64,000 nt of DNA, from NCBI GenBank assembly GCA_037043455.1, contig JAWPHD010001821.1, positions 58,501-122,500 on the forward strand. Reading direction: 5' to 3'. The notes below the pieces were generated by a model, which was given only the letters and a program-made list of their open reading frames with translations, had not been told where the DNA came from and did not search any database. The translations under genes and the position numbers were made by a program. The DNA is from Cyrtodaria siliqua. Taxonomy: Eukaryota; Mollusca; Bivalvia; Adapedonta; Hiatellidae. Positions within the stretch are counted from its first letter, which is position 1, and each line of letters begins with the position of its first letter. This document shows positions 24,850 through 35,230 of the stretch, piece after piece.

Positions 24850-24999
24850 AGTGTCGATTCTTACGGATGACGGGAGGTGTACAGACAGGTTCTACCCAGG
24901 AAAAGTGGGTGGTCTGCCTCCACCACAAAAAATCGACCGTCATATATAACCTTACATGTGTTGAAAATGACGCAAAACATCATACAAACAAACAAACAA
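24850..24999 (+). repeat. SINE-like repeat, copy 1, with (AAAC)n tail
   Basis: GTCGATTCTTACGGATG, then CAGGAAAAGTGGGTGGTCTG then CCTCCACCACAAAAAATCGA then CCGTCA, is shared with 28635-28748. It ends in CAAACAAACAAACAA. Confidence 0.65.
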
Positions 25000-25270
25000 T
25001 CTGATTAGTTCCACACATGTTGCAAAACCGCTCACTGTTATTTGAAAGCCAATAAATCATCTATGACAAATAGTATTGTATGTATTGTCTAAATATCTGT
25101 TGTCCTTGAGCCTCTTATTTTGTTTTATATACACTTACCAGTTTTAGTTTTAATTTTACAATGACATCTCCATCAACATTAAAAGTTACAGAACAGTCAA
25201 CAGTACAGTTTGTGTCATCTTAATATTTTGATAATAATGTTAAAAACTCTCTTTTTTCCCCTCGAAAAAG

Positions 25271-25358
25271 TGGTGGTAATCCAATCACAATTAGTGGAAG
25301 TAGATTAACCAATGCCAACGCTGCTACAGTGACAGTGGAGTATGCTGGCGTTCCATCG
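25271..25358 (+). CDS. Plexin-like exon C: IPT core (SGGNPITISGSRL)
   Basis: A short 88-nt exon between AAAAAG and GTAAGT. Its first base completes a serine codon, then it reads GGNPITISGSRLTNANAATV and TVEYAGVPS. SGG.PI.I.G..L is the diagnostic IPT strand pair seen in plexin IPT3. It ends in phase 0. The acceptor tract (TTTTTTCCCCTCGAAAAAG) is adequate. Confidence 0.88.
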
Positions 25359-25409
25359 GTAAGTTTATTTTGTGTAGCTTGAATAGTAGGGCTTACTGTA
25401 ATGTTGTAA

Positions 25410-25830
25410 TCAAAGCTTAACTATTAAAGTGGGGTACATCTGGCTTAACGTGAGGTTCAAGGGTTCCAACTTTAAATTGACTAATAATGATCGTTCTATT
25501 CTAATTTTAATAGAAGTGTATAAGAAAAAACTTTGAAAATTCTTTTTCTCTGAAATCACAAAGCTCTCATATTATGCATATAGCATAAGCTTGAGGTCCT
25601 CTACCAAGTTTGTTAAAATGGTGACCCAGTGGTAAAATCTGACTATGCCCTGGGGTCATAGTTCTACATAGTTTATTTATAGGAAAATCTTTAAAAAACA
25701 TTTATTGTCTCAAACTACAAGGGCTGGTGGTCTAATATTTTGCATGTAGTATAATATTATTGTCCTTGAACAAGTTGGTTCAAATGGGGCTCCTGGGGTC
25801 ATATTTGGCCACAGGGGTCACATGTTGTAG
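25410..25830 (+). repeat. Family B repeat array
   Basis: Units with TTGAAAATTCTTTTTCTCTG, ACCAAGTTTGTTAAAATGGT and GGGGTCATAGTT, in the intron after exon C. Confidence 0.6.
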
Positions 25831-26041
25831 TAAATGGCTCTATAGTTGTTGTCACCAACTCCTCTTAAACTATTCTAGAATGCCGCACCAAGATCACTAG
25901 TAATGTGTATGGAGCAAGAGCAGATACAGTAGATAACGTTTTTTGCTCTTGAGCAGTCATTAAGGCAGTGGATATGATTATTTGAATCTGCTTGTTCTGG
26001 TTATTCTAGGGCAGCATGAGGCAGGCTTAACATATGTAAAT

Positions 26042-26298
26042 CAGGGTTTCCCCCAGGATCATAAGGCATGTCGCATGCAACATGCCTTCCTGGCAAAGAA
26101 AGGAAAAACAACATGCCTTCATCAGAGCAACATGCCTTAAGATTTTCTAAATAATGATTCTTGTTCCTTTTGCACCAAAATCATAAGAGTATGTTATTTT
26201 GCCATTTTGCCATTAATAGGCACTATTTTTTTCAAGCCCAGTTTGGTAAATGTAATGTCAGAACAACATGCCTTCACCATATTCTGGGGGAAACCCTG
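26042..26298. mobile_element. hAT-like MITE, 257 bp, with 7-bp target duplication
   Basis: The ends are CAGGGTTTCCCCCAGGAT and its inverse ATTCTGGGGGAAACCCTG, a CAGGG start typical of hAT termini. TGTAAAT flanks both sides (26035-26041 and 26299-26305). The interior repeats ACATGCCTT four times. hAT elements usually give 8 bp; 7 matching bases are seen. Confidence 0.75.
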
Positions 26299-26639
26299 TG
26301 TAAATGCAATTTGATCACACTGTAAGGGCATAGTTCTTAATTTCCAATGTTTCTTTCATCGGAACAGGAATATTTCATTGCGGTACCGGAGTCTTATCTA
26401 TCTTCTGGGTGAAATAAATCAAGAAATCTACACTACTCAACTTTTATATTCGGTCAACCAGGTTTTTTGGAAATAACATGAATACTAAAAACTGGAATTC
26501 ACCGAAACACATACCAATATATATCATTAAGTTTATCAACAAGGTTTTAGTCCAACCAAGGCAGATTAAGTTTATAAATTGCTAGCGGTACTTGTTAAAC
26601 AACGCCAGTTAAAATTTCAAATGAAAATATGAATTATTA

Positions 26640-27040
26640 AAAAATATAATTCTTTGAAATATTCGCCCATATTGACTTGTAGTAAAGTCATATTGGGTAT
26701 GTACTGTATACTTGTTCTTGATTGGTGCACTTTTCTGTTCATGTCAGAGAAAGTATATCACGTGATTTAAACAATGTTGATTTCATTGTGAAAATTCCCA
26801 TTATTTAATGACAATATGTTTGTTTCAAATAAATGTTTTTGTTGAAAAGTAAATGTTACAACCTATTTTATTCTCTCTAATTTAAAAATATGTATGTAAT
26901 AAAAAGGTTATTAGATTTATACTGGGATATATGCACTCGTTCTTTTGCGCATAAATATTGCGCTCCTAAAGTCGTGCAACATTAATACGTAAAAGAACTC
27001 AAGCATATATCCCAATACAAATCTAATAACTTATAATTTC
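26640..27040. mobile_element. MITE with ATTAGATTT ends, copy 1
   Basis: The 118-bp palindromic core 26910-27027 runs from ATTAGATTTATACTGGGATA to TATCCCAATACAAATCTAAT around ATAAATATTGCGCTCCTAAA then GTCGTGC. Similarity to the second copy extends left through ATATGTTTGTTTCAAATAAA TG. Confidence 0.72.
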
Positions 27041-27341
27041 TAATTAACCAAAGTAATGTGTTGATGAGTCATTAAAAAATAATTAGTTTTAATTACTTGA
27101 TAGTAATGATGGAGCCCTAATATAAGGTGAATAAAATTACCACACAATTCATATTAAATTCAGACAAGTATTTCTTTTGTATTAAGATTTATTTATGGTT
27201 TGTAGAGATGTGGCTCACACCAAACCTCACAAACCTATAAAGGGTGAATAAATGGATCACCATTAATTTGATTGAAATTTAAAAAAAATATATAAAAAAT
27301 TATGCTATACTTGCTCATATATTTGTCTTTTAATATCCTAG

Positions 27342-27605
27342 CAATCAGTCTGTGATATGAAATCAGCCAGTCAGGTCATTTGTCCATCACCAAAAGCCCC
27401 AGCCAACTTGGAGTTTGGGGGATCAGATGAAAGCCAGAGAAGGAAGAAGCGTTCCGCAGATTGTGAATGTGTAATCACAACAGTTAAAATAGCCCTGGAT
27501 GGAGTAAAAGCCTCATTTACGCTTACCTATTACAAAGACCCAACATTCAACAAAATTGGAGATGAACTTCTGTTTGAATCTACGGACCAAAGGCTGACAA
27601 TTGAG
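27342..27605 (+). CDS. Plexin-like exon D: IPT segment with a furin-type basic site
   Basis: Eighty-eight codons in phase 0 at both ends, between TATCCTAG and GTAGGT. It opens with QSVCDMKSASQVICPSPKAP, matching the end of an IPT domain (C...S..Q..C..P). It then has a basic cluster RRKKR followed by SAD at 27438-27461. It closes with FTLTYYKDPTFNKIG and LTIE, the strand order leading into the next IPT. RRKKR|S fits the furin/proprotein convertase consensus R-X-K/R-R. Cleavage would leave a membrane-bound stub with the last IPT, as known for some B-type plexins; for this protein that is inference. Confidence 0.88.
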
Positions 27606-28136
27606 GTAGGTGGTAGTATGATCATGTCTCTTGTATAACGATCGTGTCTCTTGTATAACTCAAACATTTGGAAACCAGTTTGAAATGAGTCATTGCTTTC
27701 AAAAACTAAACGGTATCGTTGAGTTAAATTGCAAAAAAAGTATTTGTTTGGAAACAACTAAAATAAATGACGTCTTTATAACGTGTTTGAATTTTTTTTG
27801 TATAAACATGGGAAATCAGGGCGGTTAACTTCAAGGCGGGAAATTCCGAAATTCCCGGTTTAAACGCATCAAGCGGACTTCCGGTAGGAGTAATTGTCGT
27901 CTGCAATAGCAATCAAAGATTCAGTTCAAATTGGCTGTTGCATAAGGTGGTTAGTTCAGAAATCCTTTAGGATCAGGCATATACCCTTTGTAGTTAGTTC
28001 AGTACAAACTGATTTCATGGCTATATATATATGTTTTTGTACTACGAGTATCCCTTTATGCAGGACGAGTAAAATTTTAAATTTACTTGTCCTGCAGGAA
28101 GAGTGTATTTCACAATAAATAATTCCAGCCCTGATT

Positions 28137-29045
28137 ATGCTCCCCGAAAATTTTTGGGGGAGCATGTAGTCGCCGCTTTGTCCATCTGTCTGTTGGTCGG
28201 TCGGTCCGTCTCTCTGCCCGTCTGTCTGTCCATCACACTTTCTTGTCATTTATGGAACTGCATTTAAACTTCATGCAATGATGGAGAGCAATGAGAGGAA
28301 GTGCAGAGCGCAAAAACTGTATGTTATTTTATACTAGTATTTTTTGTCCGGAGCATAGCTTCAAAAGTTCTTATGGGACTGCATTGAAACTTCGCACAGT
28401 TATAGAGGGCAATAAGCGGAAGTGCAAAGCGCAAGAACCGTAACTCTTTCTTTATTCAAACTAGAGTTATAGCCCTTTGTCATTTTATACCGGAGCATAA
28501 TTTCGAAAGTACTTATGGGACTGTATTTAAACTTCACACAGTGATAGAGGACAATAAGAGGAAGTGCAGAGTGCTACAACCTTAACTCTCTTTCTGTTTA
28601 AACCAGAGTTATTACCCTTTGTAATTTTATACTTGTGAGAATGTTTCGATTCTTACGGATGGAGGGAGCGGTATAGTATCAGTTCTACCAAGGAAAAGTG
28701 GGTGGTCTGCCTCCACCACAAAAAATTGACCGTCACAAACAAAAAATATCCAGAGAATGAAGTTATAACTAATTATGGGACTGCATTGAAACATAAAACA
28801 ATGATAGAGGGTATTGCGATGAAGTGCAAAGTGCAAGAAAATTAACTCTGTCTTCAATTAAATTAGAGGTGTTGCCCTTTGTAGTTTTATGCTTATAGTT
28901 CTTTTCTGGAGCATAAATTTAGAACTATAAAAGAGACTGCAATAAAATTTCACACTATGATAAAGGGCAATGAGAGTGAGTGCAGAATATAAGAACCATT
29001 ACTCTTAATTTAAATTAGAGTTATTGCCCTTCATAATTGTATACT
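28137..29045 (+). repeat. Family G tandem-repeat element (hairpin head, about 140-bp unit)
   Basis: Starts GCTCCCCGAAAATTTTTGGG GGAGC, a near-perfect hairpin. Units contain CTTATGGGACTGCATTGAAA, ATAGAGGGCAATAAG and AGTGCAAAGCGCAAGAACCG. A SINE-like repeat is inserted at 28635-28748. The array continues at 30965-31310. Confidence 0.78.
28635..28748 (+). repeat. SINE-like repeat, copy 2
   Basis: Matches 24850-24999 (TTCTTACGGATG, AAAAGTGGGTGGTCTGCCTC then CACCACAAAAAATTGACCGT), ending in CAAACAAAAAA. It sits between two family G units. Confidence 0.65.
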
Positions 29046-29064
29046 TAGGCCATCCGTAAGAAAA

Positions 29065-29270
29065 TGTTGGTTTGCTGAGCTCCGACCTACTTACTAAAAA
29101 TATCCCTACCCAAAACTTTTTGTTGCAATTCTTTTAACTTTTTTCTTGTTGCTATTTTAAGAATATTTTTCCTTTAATTTCTTATGTTTTTTACTGTCTT
29201 TGAAAAAACAATTCACCTACCTACCTACCGACCTAACACATTTTGCGTCGGAGCATAGCAAACCAACACA
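29065..29270. mobile_element. Small TIR element (MITE), about 206 bp
   Basis: TGTTGGTTTGCTGAGCTCCG AC at 29065-29086 is inverse to GTCGGAGCATAGCAAACCAA CACA at 29247-29270. The interior is T-rich with CTACCTACCTACCGACC. Confidence 0.72.
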
Positions 29271-30940
29271 TTTAGCTCTATGGGATGGCGAGTTGTCGGT
29301 CGTCCGTCTTCCGTCTGTCGTCCGTTAACTTTTACATTGTTAAGACGATAGTGCCTTCATTTTTCATCCGATCTTTACGAAACATTACCAGATTGTTAAT
29401 ATTAATGAAAGCTCCGACAAGTTTGAAAACCAGCCAGATCAAACTAGTAACAGCGGAGTTAAGGCCTTTGATTTAGTTAAAAATGCCATATTTTGCCTCA
29501 TTAAGACGATAGGGGCAAATGATCTTTACCAAACCTTATCAGATTGTTAATGTCAATGAAAGCTCGGGCAAGTTTGAAAACCAGCCTTATCGGACCAGTA
29601 ACAGCGGAGTTATGGCCTTTGAGTTAGTTAAAAATGCTATATTGTGCCTCAAGACGATAGAGCCTTCATTTGTTATCCGATCTTTACCAACCTTGATCAG
29701 ATTGTTAATGTTAATGAAAGCTCGGACAAGTTCGAAAATCAGCCAGATCGGATCAGTAACAGCAGAGTTATGGCCCTTGATTTAGTTAAAAATGCTATAT
29801 TTTGCCTCGTTAAGACGATAGGGGCTTCATTGTTCATCCGATCTTTACCAATCTTTATGGGATTGTTAATGTCAATAAAAGCTCAAACATGTTTGAAAAC
29901 CAATTATATCGGACCAATAACAGCAGAGTTATGACCCTTGATTTAGTTAAAAATGCCTCGTTAAGACGTTAGGGCCTCTATTTTTCATCTGATCTTTACT
30001 AAACTTTATCAGATTGTTATTGTCAATGAAAGCTCGGACAAGTGCGAAAACCAGCTTGATCGGACCAGTAACAGCGGAGTTATGCCCCTTCATTTCGTTA
30101 AAAATGCCATAATTTGCCTCGTTAATGCGATAGGGCCTTCATATTTCATCTGTTCTTTACCAGACTTCACAAGATTTTATGACTTTCTTTTTTTATATTA
30201 TTTTTTTTTCATTATTATTTTATATTTTGTTTAGCTCTATTGGCCAAGTTCGAAATCCAGCCAGATCGGACCAGTAACAGAAGAGTTATGGCCCTTATTT
30301 ATTTAAAAATGCTATATTTTGCCTCGTTAATACGGTAGGGCCTTCAATTCTCATTTGATCTTTACCAAACTTTACCAGATTCTTTTGTTATGGCCCTTGA
30401 TTTGCCCCGTGTGGTTCTGGGGGCCCCCGTTTGGTTACGGGGCAAAGAATAGGGCCACTGCATATCCCGTTGGAGGGGAAGGCAGAGGGGTAAAACTCCC
30501 CAAATTCGTGTTCATTTTATCATTTTTTGTTCATGCTCATTAAAGGTCTTCAATATGACCCCTGCATTGTTTCAGGTGCCATCTCGCTCAAATCACTAGA
30601 GCAGTGGCAGAAAACCTATAACGTTGCTTCAGCGTAAATGGAATGTCGACAATTGAATTTGCAGCAACTTCGCAGTTCAGGGTGAGAAGGTTCTAGGCAC
30701 GTTCTCCATATTGTATCTCAATGTATATGGAGGATGAGCCTGGTATTTTCATTCCTGTTAGGCGCCATATGTGTTGGTGCGCCTTAAAACCCCAGTTCAA
30801 TTCAATTGATTTAGTTAAATGCTGTATTTTGCCCAAAACTTTCAAAAAAACATGAATTGCAGTCACTCGCTTCATTGATGTTATAAGAGCCATGTTAGCC
30901 AGTAGAGCGTCCATAGGCCCTCTTGGGCCTCTTGTTTAAG
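29271..30940 (+). repeat. Family A tandem-repeat array (about 145-bp unit)
   Basis: The head is TTTAGCTCTATGGGATGGCG. Units have GATCTTTACCAAACTTTA, AATGAAAGCTCGGACAAGTT, CAGCCAGATCGGACCAGTAA and GAGTTATGGCCCTTGATTTA. A second head occurs at 30231. A SINE-like 3' end lies at 30700-30811. It ends CCCTCTTGGGCCTCTTGTTT. Peptides such as those at 29519-29934 are repeat translations. Confidence 0.82.
30700..30811 (+). repeat. SINE-like 3' end with (AATTC)n tail
   Basis: GTTGGTGCGCCTTAAAACCC then CAGTTCAATTCAATTG resembles the end at 24590-24662. Confidence 0.5.
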
Positions 30941-30964
30941 GATGTGTGTGTGTGTATTTCTAAG

Positions 30965-31310
30965 GATTATAGTCCCTCTGGAGCATAACTAGAAACCTAC
31001 TAAATTACTAATGAGACTGCAATGAAACTTCACACAATAATAGATGGCATTGAGAGGAAGTGCAAAACACAAGAGCCATAACTTTATCTTCATTTAAATT
31101 ATGGTTATTGCCTTGGTTATTTTGTACTTATAATTCATATCCGGAGTAATGGGACTGCGATGAAACTTCCCACAATAATAAAGGGCAATGCAAGGGTGGT
31201 CAGAGTATAAGAACCAGAGCTCTAGCTTCATTTAAATTCTGTTGCCCTTTGTAATACAAAACACTCAATTCGAAGAACATCCATCGGTTCTACCGATATT
31301 CTTGTTTTAA
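30965..31310 (+). repeat. Family G array, right part
   Basis: Resumes with GGAGCATAACTAGAAA, GAGACTGCAATGAAACTTCA and GAGGAAGTGCAAAACACAAG. It ends CATCGGTTCTACCGATATTC TTGTTTT with a small hairpin. Confidence 0.72.
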
Positions 31311-31793
31311 AGATGGCCCTTGATTTTACAGATCTCCATACTTTTAATGCAGATTTGAAGTCAAAGTTGCTAAGTATAGGTCCCTCATCATAACTGGTCA
31401 CAGTGAGCAGAATAGAGCCTGTTCCTCAGTGGTGTTGTCAAACTGTTCTGAGCAGAAAAGGCTCATTCACAGTCACTTGTGAACAGAATGGGTCAGTGCA
31501 GACTTGCCAATCTAGACAAAGGACTAGGAATGATAAGGGGGTATTCGGGCCCCATTCAAGTTTCAAGTTGGAAAAACTTAATCAATGTATATACCTATCA
31601 AAAGCTGAATGTTTGAACCGTTTGGCCGTCTTGTGTTTTGCAGTTATCTGTCTGTATTCCAGGAACTATTTCAATTGGATTATTCCATTTTGGGGAACAT
31701 ATTTTGATTTAATAAGACTTAATGATATCCTCCTTCTGCATCATTATCAACTCGACCTCTTTATTTACCATGTGCATAATCTATATTTTTCAG
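31311..31793. other. Intron sequence before exon E, nothing recognised
   Basis: An open frame runs across it at 31403 but has no recognisable domain and continues into the exon in a frame different from the coding one. Confidence 0.4.
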
Positions 31794-31952
31794 GGAACCA
31801 ATTTAAATTTTGTTGCGACTAAAGATGACATACATGTGACTGTGGGCATAGAGACCTGCACAGTTATAGAGCTGACAGCAACAAGTCTGACATGCCTTGC
31901 TCCGAAAGATCAACCAGCGTCGGGGATGGGGAGATCTCTCGCTGAAATTAAT
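31794..31952 (+). CDS. Plexin-like exon E: last IPT/TIG domain
   Basis: Fifty-three codons, phase 0 on both sides, between ATTTTTCAG and GTAAGT. The sequence GTNLNFVATKDDIHVTVG, then CTVIELTATSLTCLAPKDQP, is a textbook membrane-proximal plexin IPT (G.NLN.V, V.VG...C.V..L..TSLTC..P). The paired cysteines of the domain are present. Confidence 0.92.
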
Positions 31953-31993
31953 GTAAGTGTCTAAATACTAAATATCAAAAGTCTTCGCAGATT

Positions 31994-32327
31994 TTTGTCT
32001 CACCTTTGTTTCTTTTCTGTGGGCGGCGTCTGTATTCAAGTTATGCGCTTTGGTCACTCTCTTACATACTGTATGCACTAGACCTTTCAAACTTTGGTTA
32101 TAGTTTTATCTTGGATAGTACATCGCAACCTGACATAGGAAATATGGATGTGACCTACATCCTCCAAGCAAAGGGCAGATAACTTAAGCTTTACATTCAG
32201 CCTTTTGGTGTGAGAGGTGTTTACACTTCACATTACCTCTCATGAACAGACTCAATAAAACCGAGTCTGCTACTTTGATCTCTTGTTTGTGTTTGTTGCT
32301 TCCAAGGAATCCCCTTTTCTGTATTTT
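31994..32327 (+). repeat. Family E unit (short copy)
   Basis: Starts TTTTTGTCTCACC and contains ACTGTATGCACTAGACCTTT, GTACATCGCAACCTGACATA and CAAGCAAAGGGCAGATAACT. It ends near GATCTCTTGTTTGTG. Confidence 0.65.
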
Positions 32328-34850
32328 TGTCTCTCCCACAAAAGTGGGAAGCGAGACATAGCAGTCATTTTTGCGGCGGTGGCGGCGGTGGCGGCGGCGG
32401 TGACCGCATTTTAAATCAACTAAATCTCAACAATCGCTGATCAAATTTTTCTGAAACTTTTCAGATGGTTTGCTGGATCAAGGGACATAACGTATATTAT
32501 GTAGTCCGAGTATTAACGTTCATACCCCATCTAACCCCTTCTTCAAGAAGCGAAAGCTGGGTTTACTGGTGTATGAAATAAAACCTTAATTTCGGCTTAA
32601 AATGTTTTCATATTGTAAAATTAAAACATTTAATAGATACTTTTAAACAGGTCATTGCATTTTTTCAGTAAAACGTGTTTTTTTTAAATGTTTTATTTTC
32701 GAAATATCCGTTATAGAATCCTCCCTATATAAGCTTTCAAATCGCTTAATGGAATTAAGAAGGGAACACGTAATGAATGCCAAAAATAACAAGGTCAAGG
32801 TCATATTTTGCATTATTTTCCCGAAACTTATCCTTGGTTAGGTAACTTAACCTTAGATAGGTAACTTAAACCTCAGTTAACTTTATGTGATTGCCTCACT
32901 TTATATCTGATACTTGGTCAATTGTATTGTTGGCATTGCTGGACCTTTTACTGAATGACAAAAAATACCAAGGTCAAGGTCATGTTTTGCTTATTTTCCC
33001 CAAACTTAACCTTGAGTAGGTAACTTAACCTCAGTTAACTTCATGTGATTGCCTCACTTTGTGTTTTTGATACTTTGTCATATGCATTGTTGGCATTGGT
33101 GGACATCGCTGAATGACAAAACATACCAAGGTCATGTTTTGCATTATTTACCCTAAACATCAGTTTGGTTAGGTAAGTTAACCTCAGTTAACTTTTTCTG
33201 ACTCTGATAACTAATTCTTTGATACTTGGTCGTATGTATTGTTGGCATTGGTGAACATCACTGAGCGACAAAAATACCAAGGTCAAAGTCATGTTTTGCG
33301 TTATTTACCCTAAACATCAGTTTGGTTAGGTAAGTTAACCTAAGTCAAATTTTTCTGATAACTTTAATTTCGTTTGTTTGATTCTTGGTCATATGTATTG
33401 CTGGCATTGGTGGACATCACTGAACGTCAAAAATTACCAAGGTCAAGGTCAGGTTTTGCGTTATTTTCCCCAAACTTAACCTTTGTTAGGTAACTTAAAC
33501 TTGGTGAGGTAAATTAACCTCAGTTAACTTTATGTGATTGCCTCACTTTATATCTTTGATACATGGTCATATGTATTGTTGGCATTGGTGGACATCACTG
33601 AATGACAAACAATACCAAGGTCAAGGTCATGTTTTACGTTATTCATCCTAAATATCAGTTTCTTCGTTTGATACATGGTCATATGTATTGTTGGCATTGG
33701 TGAACATCACTGAACGACAAAAATTACCAAGGCCAAGGTCATATTTTCCATTATTTTCCCAAAACTACACCCTGGTTAAACCACTTAAACTCAGGTAACT
33801 TAACCTCAGTTAACTTTATGTGATTGTCTCACTTTATGTCTTTGATACTTGGTCATATTTATTTTTATGGCATTGATGGACATCGCTGGATAACAAAAAA
33901 TACCAAGGTCAAGGTCATATTTTGCATTATTTTCCCAAAACTACACCCTGGTTAAACCACTTAACCTCAGTAACTTGAACTTCTTATGATTACCTCGTTT
34001 TTATTTCTTTGATACTTGATCATATGAAGACTTTGGTGGACATCATTTAAGCACAAATTTAATAAAATATTTTATATTCCTAATTACTCACTTTTGTATC
34101 TTAACTAATTTTCTTATTTTAAATATATTTTAGAATAGATATGTGATAAGTATTTTGTTTTGACCCATAGTTTGTAAAACATTTATATATTGTTTAAATT
34201 GTTACATCTTTTGAGAGCTACCCTCCCTTTATATGAAAACATGAAATGTGAACATGAGTCAAAGATCGCTTGAAGATATCAAATTCTTAAAACTGGTATG
34301 AAATAATAGAAAAAACATAAAAAAAATTACCCATTTATCGCATATTCTCCGTCTATAAAAAAATGAAATATGGATAATCTTAAATTACCTCCTTTTAAAT
34401 TGAATAGTGTATGAAATTAATTCAAGAAACGGTAATTCAGCGTTAACATTAAATATTGCGAAAATTTCTTTTGCAAACGCATTTGTAGTGGTAATGCTAG
34501 TAAAACATGATGTCAAAAAAAAATAACTGGCATATTTTAGAATTAGGAACATCGAAAGCTTCACTAATTCGAAGTATTTAATAAAATCCTATATAACCGG
34601 TTATATAAGTATTATAACTTATTTCTAAGAAAACACATTGACTTAAAAGTTTTAAAATATGTTCATGAAATCAGGGCAGACGATTTTACACTCGTTATTT
34701 TGCAGTTTAACCATATCTCTAATCAAGCTCAAAATACACAAAACAAGGAGAATATTATTGACATATTCTTATGCAGGTACTTAGCAATTTGGTTTAGTGT
34801 ATGCCGTTTGCTGCGGTGGGCGAGACACCCTCAGACCAAGGTCTTGTTTT
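32328..34850 (+). mobile_element. Family F tandem-repeat element (GTCTC hairpin head)
   Basis: The head TGTCTCTCCCACAAAAGTGG GAAGCGAGAC is a hairpin, and GGGCGAGACACC near 34820 closes it. Between 32770 and 34060 about eight units (roughly 160 bp) carry TACCAAGGTCAAGGTCATGT, TTAGGTAACTTAACCTCAGT and TCATATGTATTGTTGGCATT. GGCGG repeats follow the head. It holds a MITE at 32498-32773. Confidence 0.75.
32498..32773 (-). mobile_element. MITE with ACGTGGTCC ends, copy 1
   Basis: Inverse match to 48757-49029. It shares GTCCGAGTATTAACGTTCAT then ACCCCATCTAACCCC, TTCAAGAAGCGAAAG, AATAAAACCTTAATTT, GAAATATCCGTTATA and AATCGCTTAATGGAATTAAG. Its ends are more decayed than those of the other copy. Confidence 0.75.
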
Positions 34851-35230
34851 ATGTTTAGGTCACACTCTCAGGAACTGGATGCACTACACCTTTCAAAATT
34901 TGGTTATAGTTGTATCTTCGGTTGTAACATGACATAGGAATTGTGAATGTAACCTTCAATCTCCGAGCAAAGAGCAGATGACTTGTTTCACATTCAACTT
35001 TTACGTTTAGGTCACGTTCTCAGGAAATGCATGCACTACACCTTTCATTATTTGGTTATAGTTGTATCTTGGGTAGTACATCGTGATGTGACGTAGGAAT
35101 TGTATATGAGACCTTCATCCTCCGAGCAAAGGTTAGATAACTAAATAAGTTTTACGTATAGTTTTAAGATTAGGTCACTTTCGCAGGAACTGAATGCACT
35201 AGACGTTTCCAACTTTGGTTATAGTTTTTA
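34851..35230 (+). repeat. Family E array, left part
   Basis: Units with TTTAGGTCACACTCTCAGGA, TTGGTTATAGTTGTATCTTC and AGCAAAGAGCAGATGACTTG. It is cut at 35230 by the family A element and continues at 37785 with TCTTGGATAGTACATCGCAA. Confidence 0.75.

Noticed and set aside
31403..31822. 139-codon frame as a separate gene before exon E
   Set aside because: It overlaps exon E in a different frame, has no domain, and the first part looks like ordinary intron.
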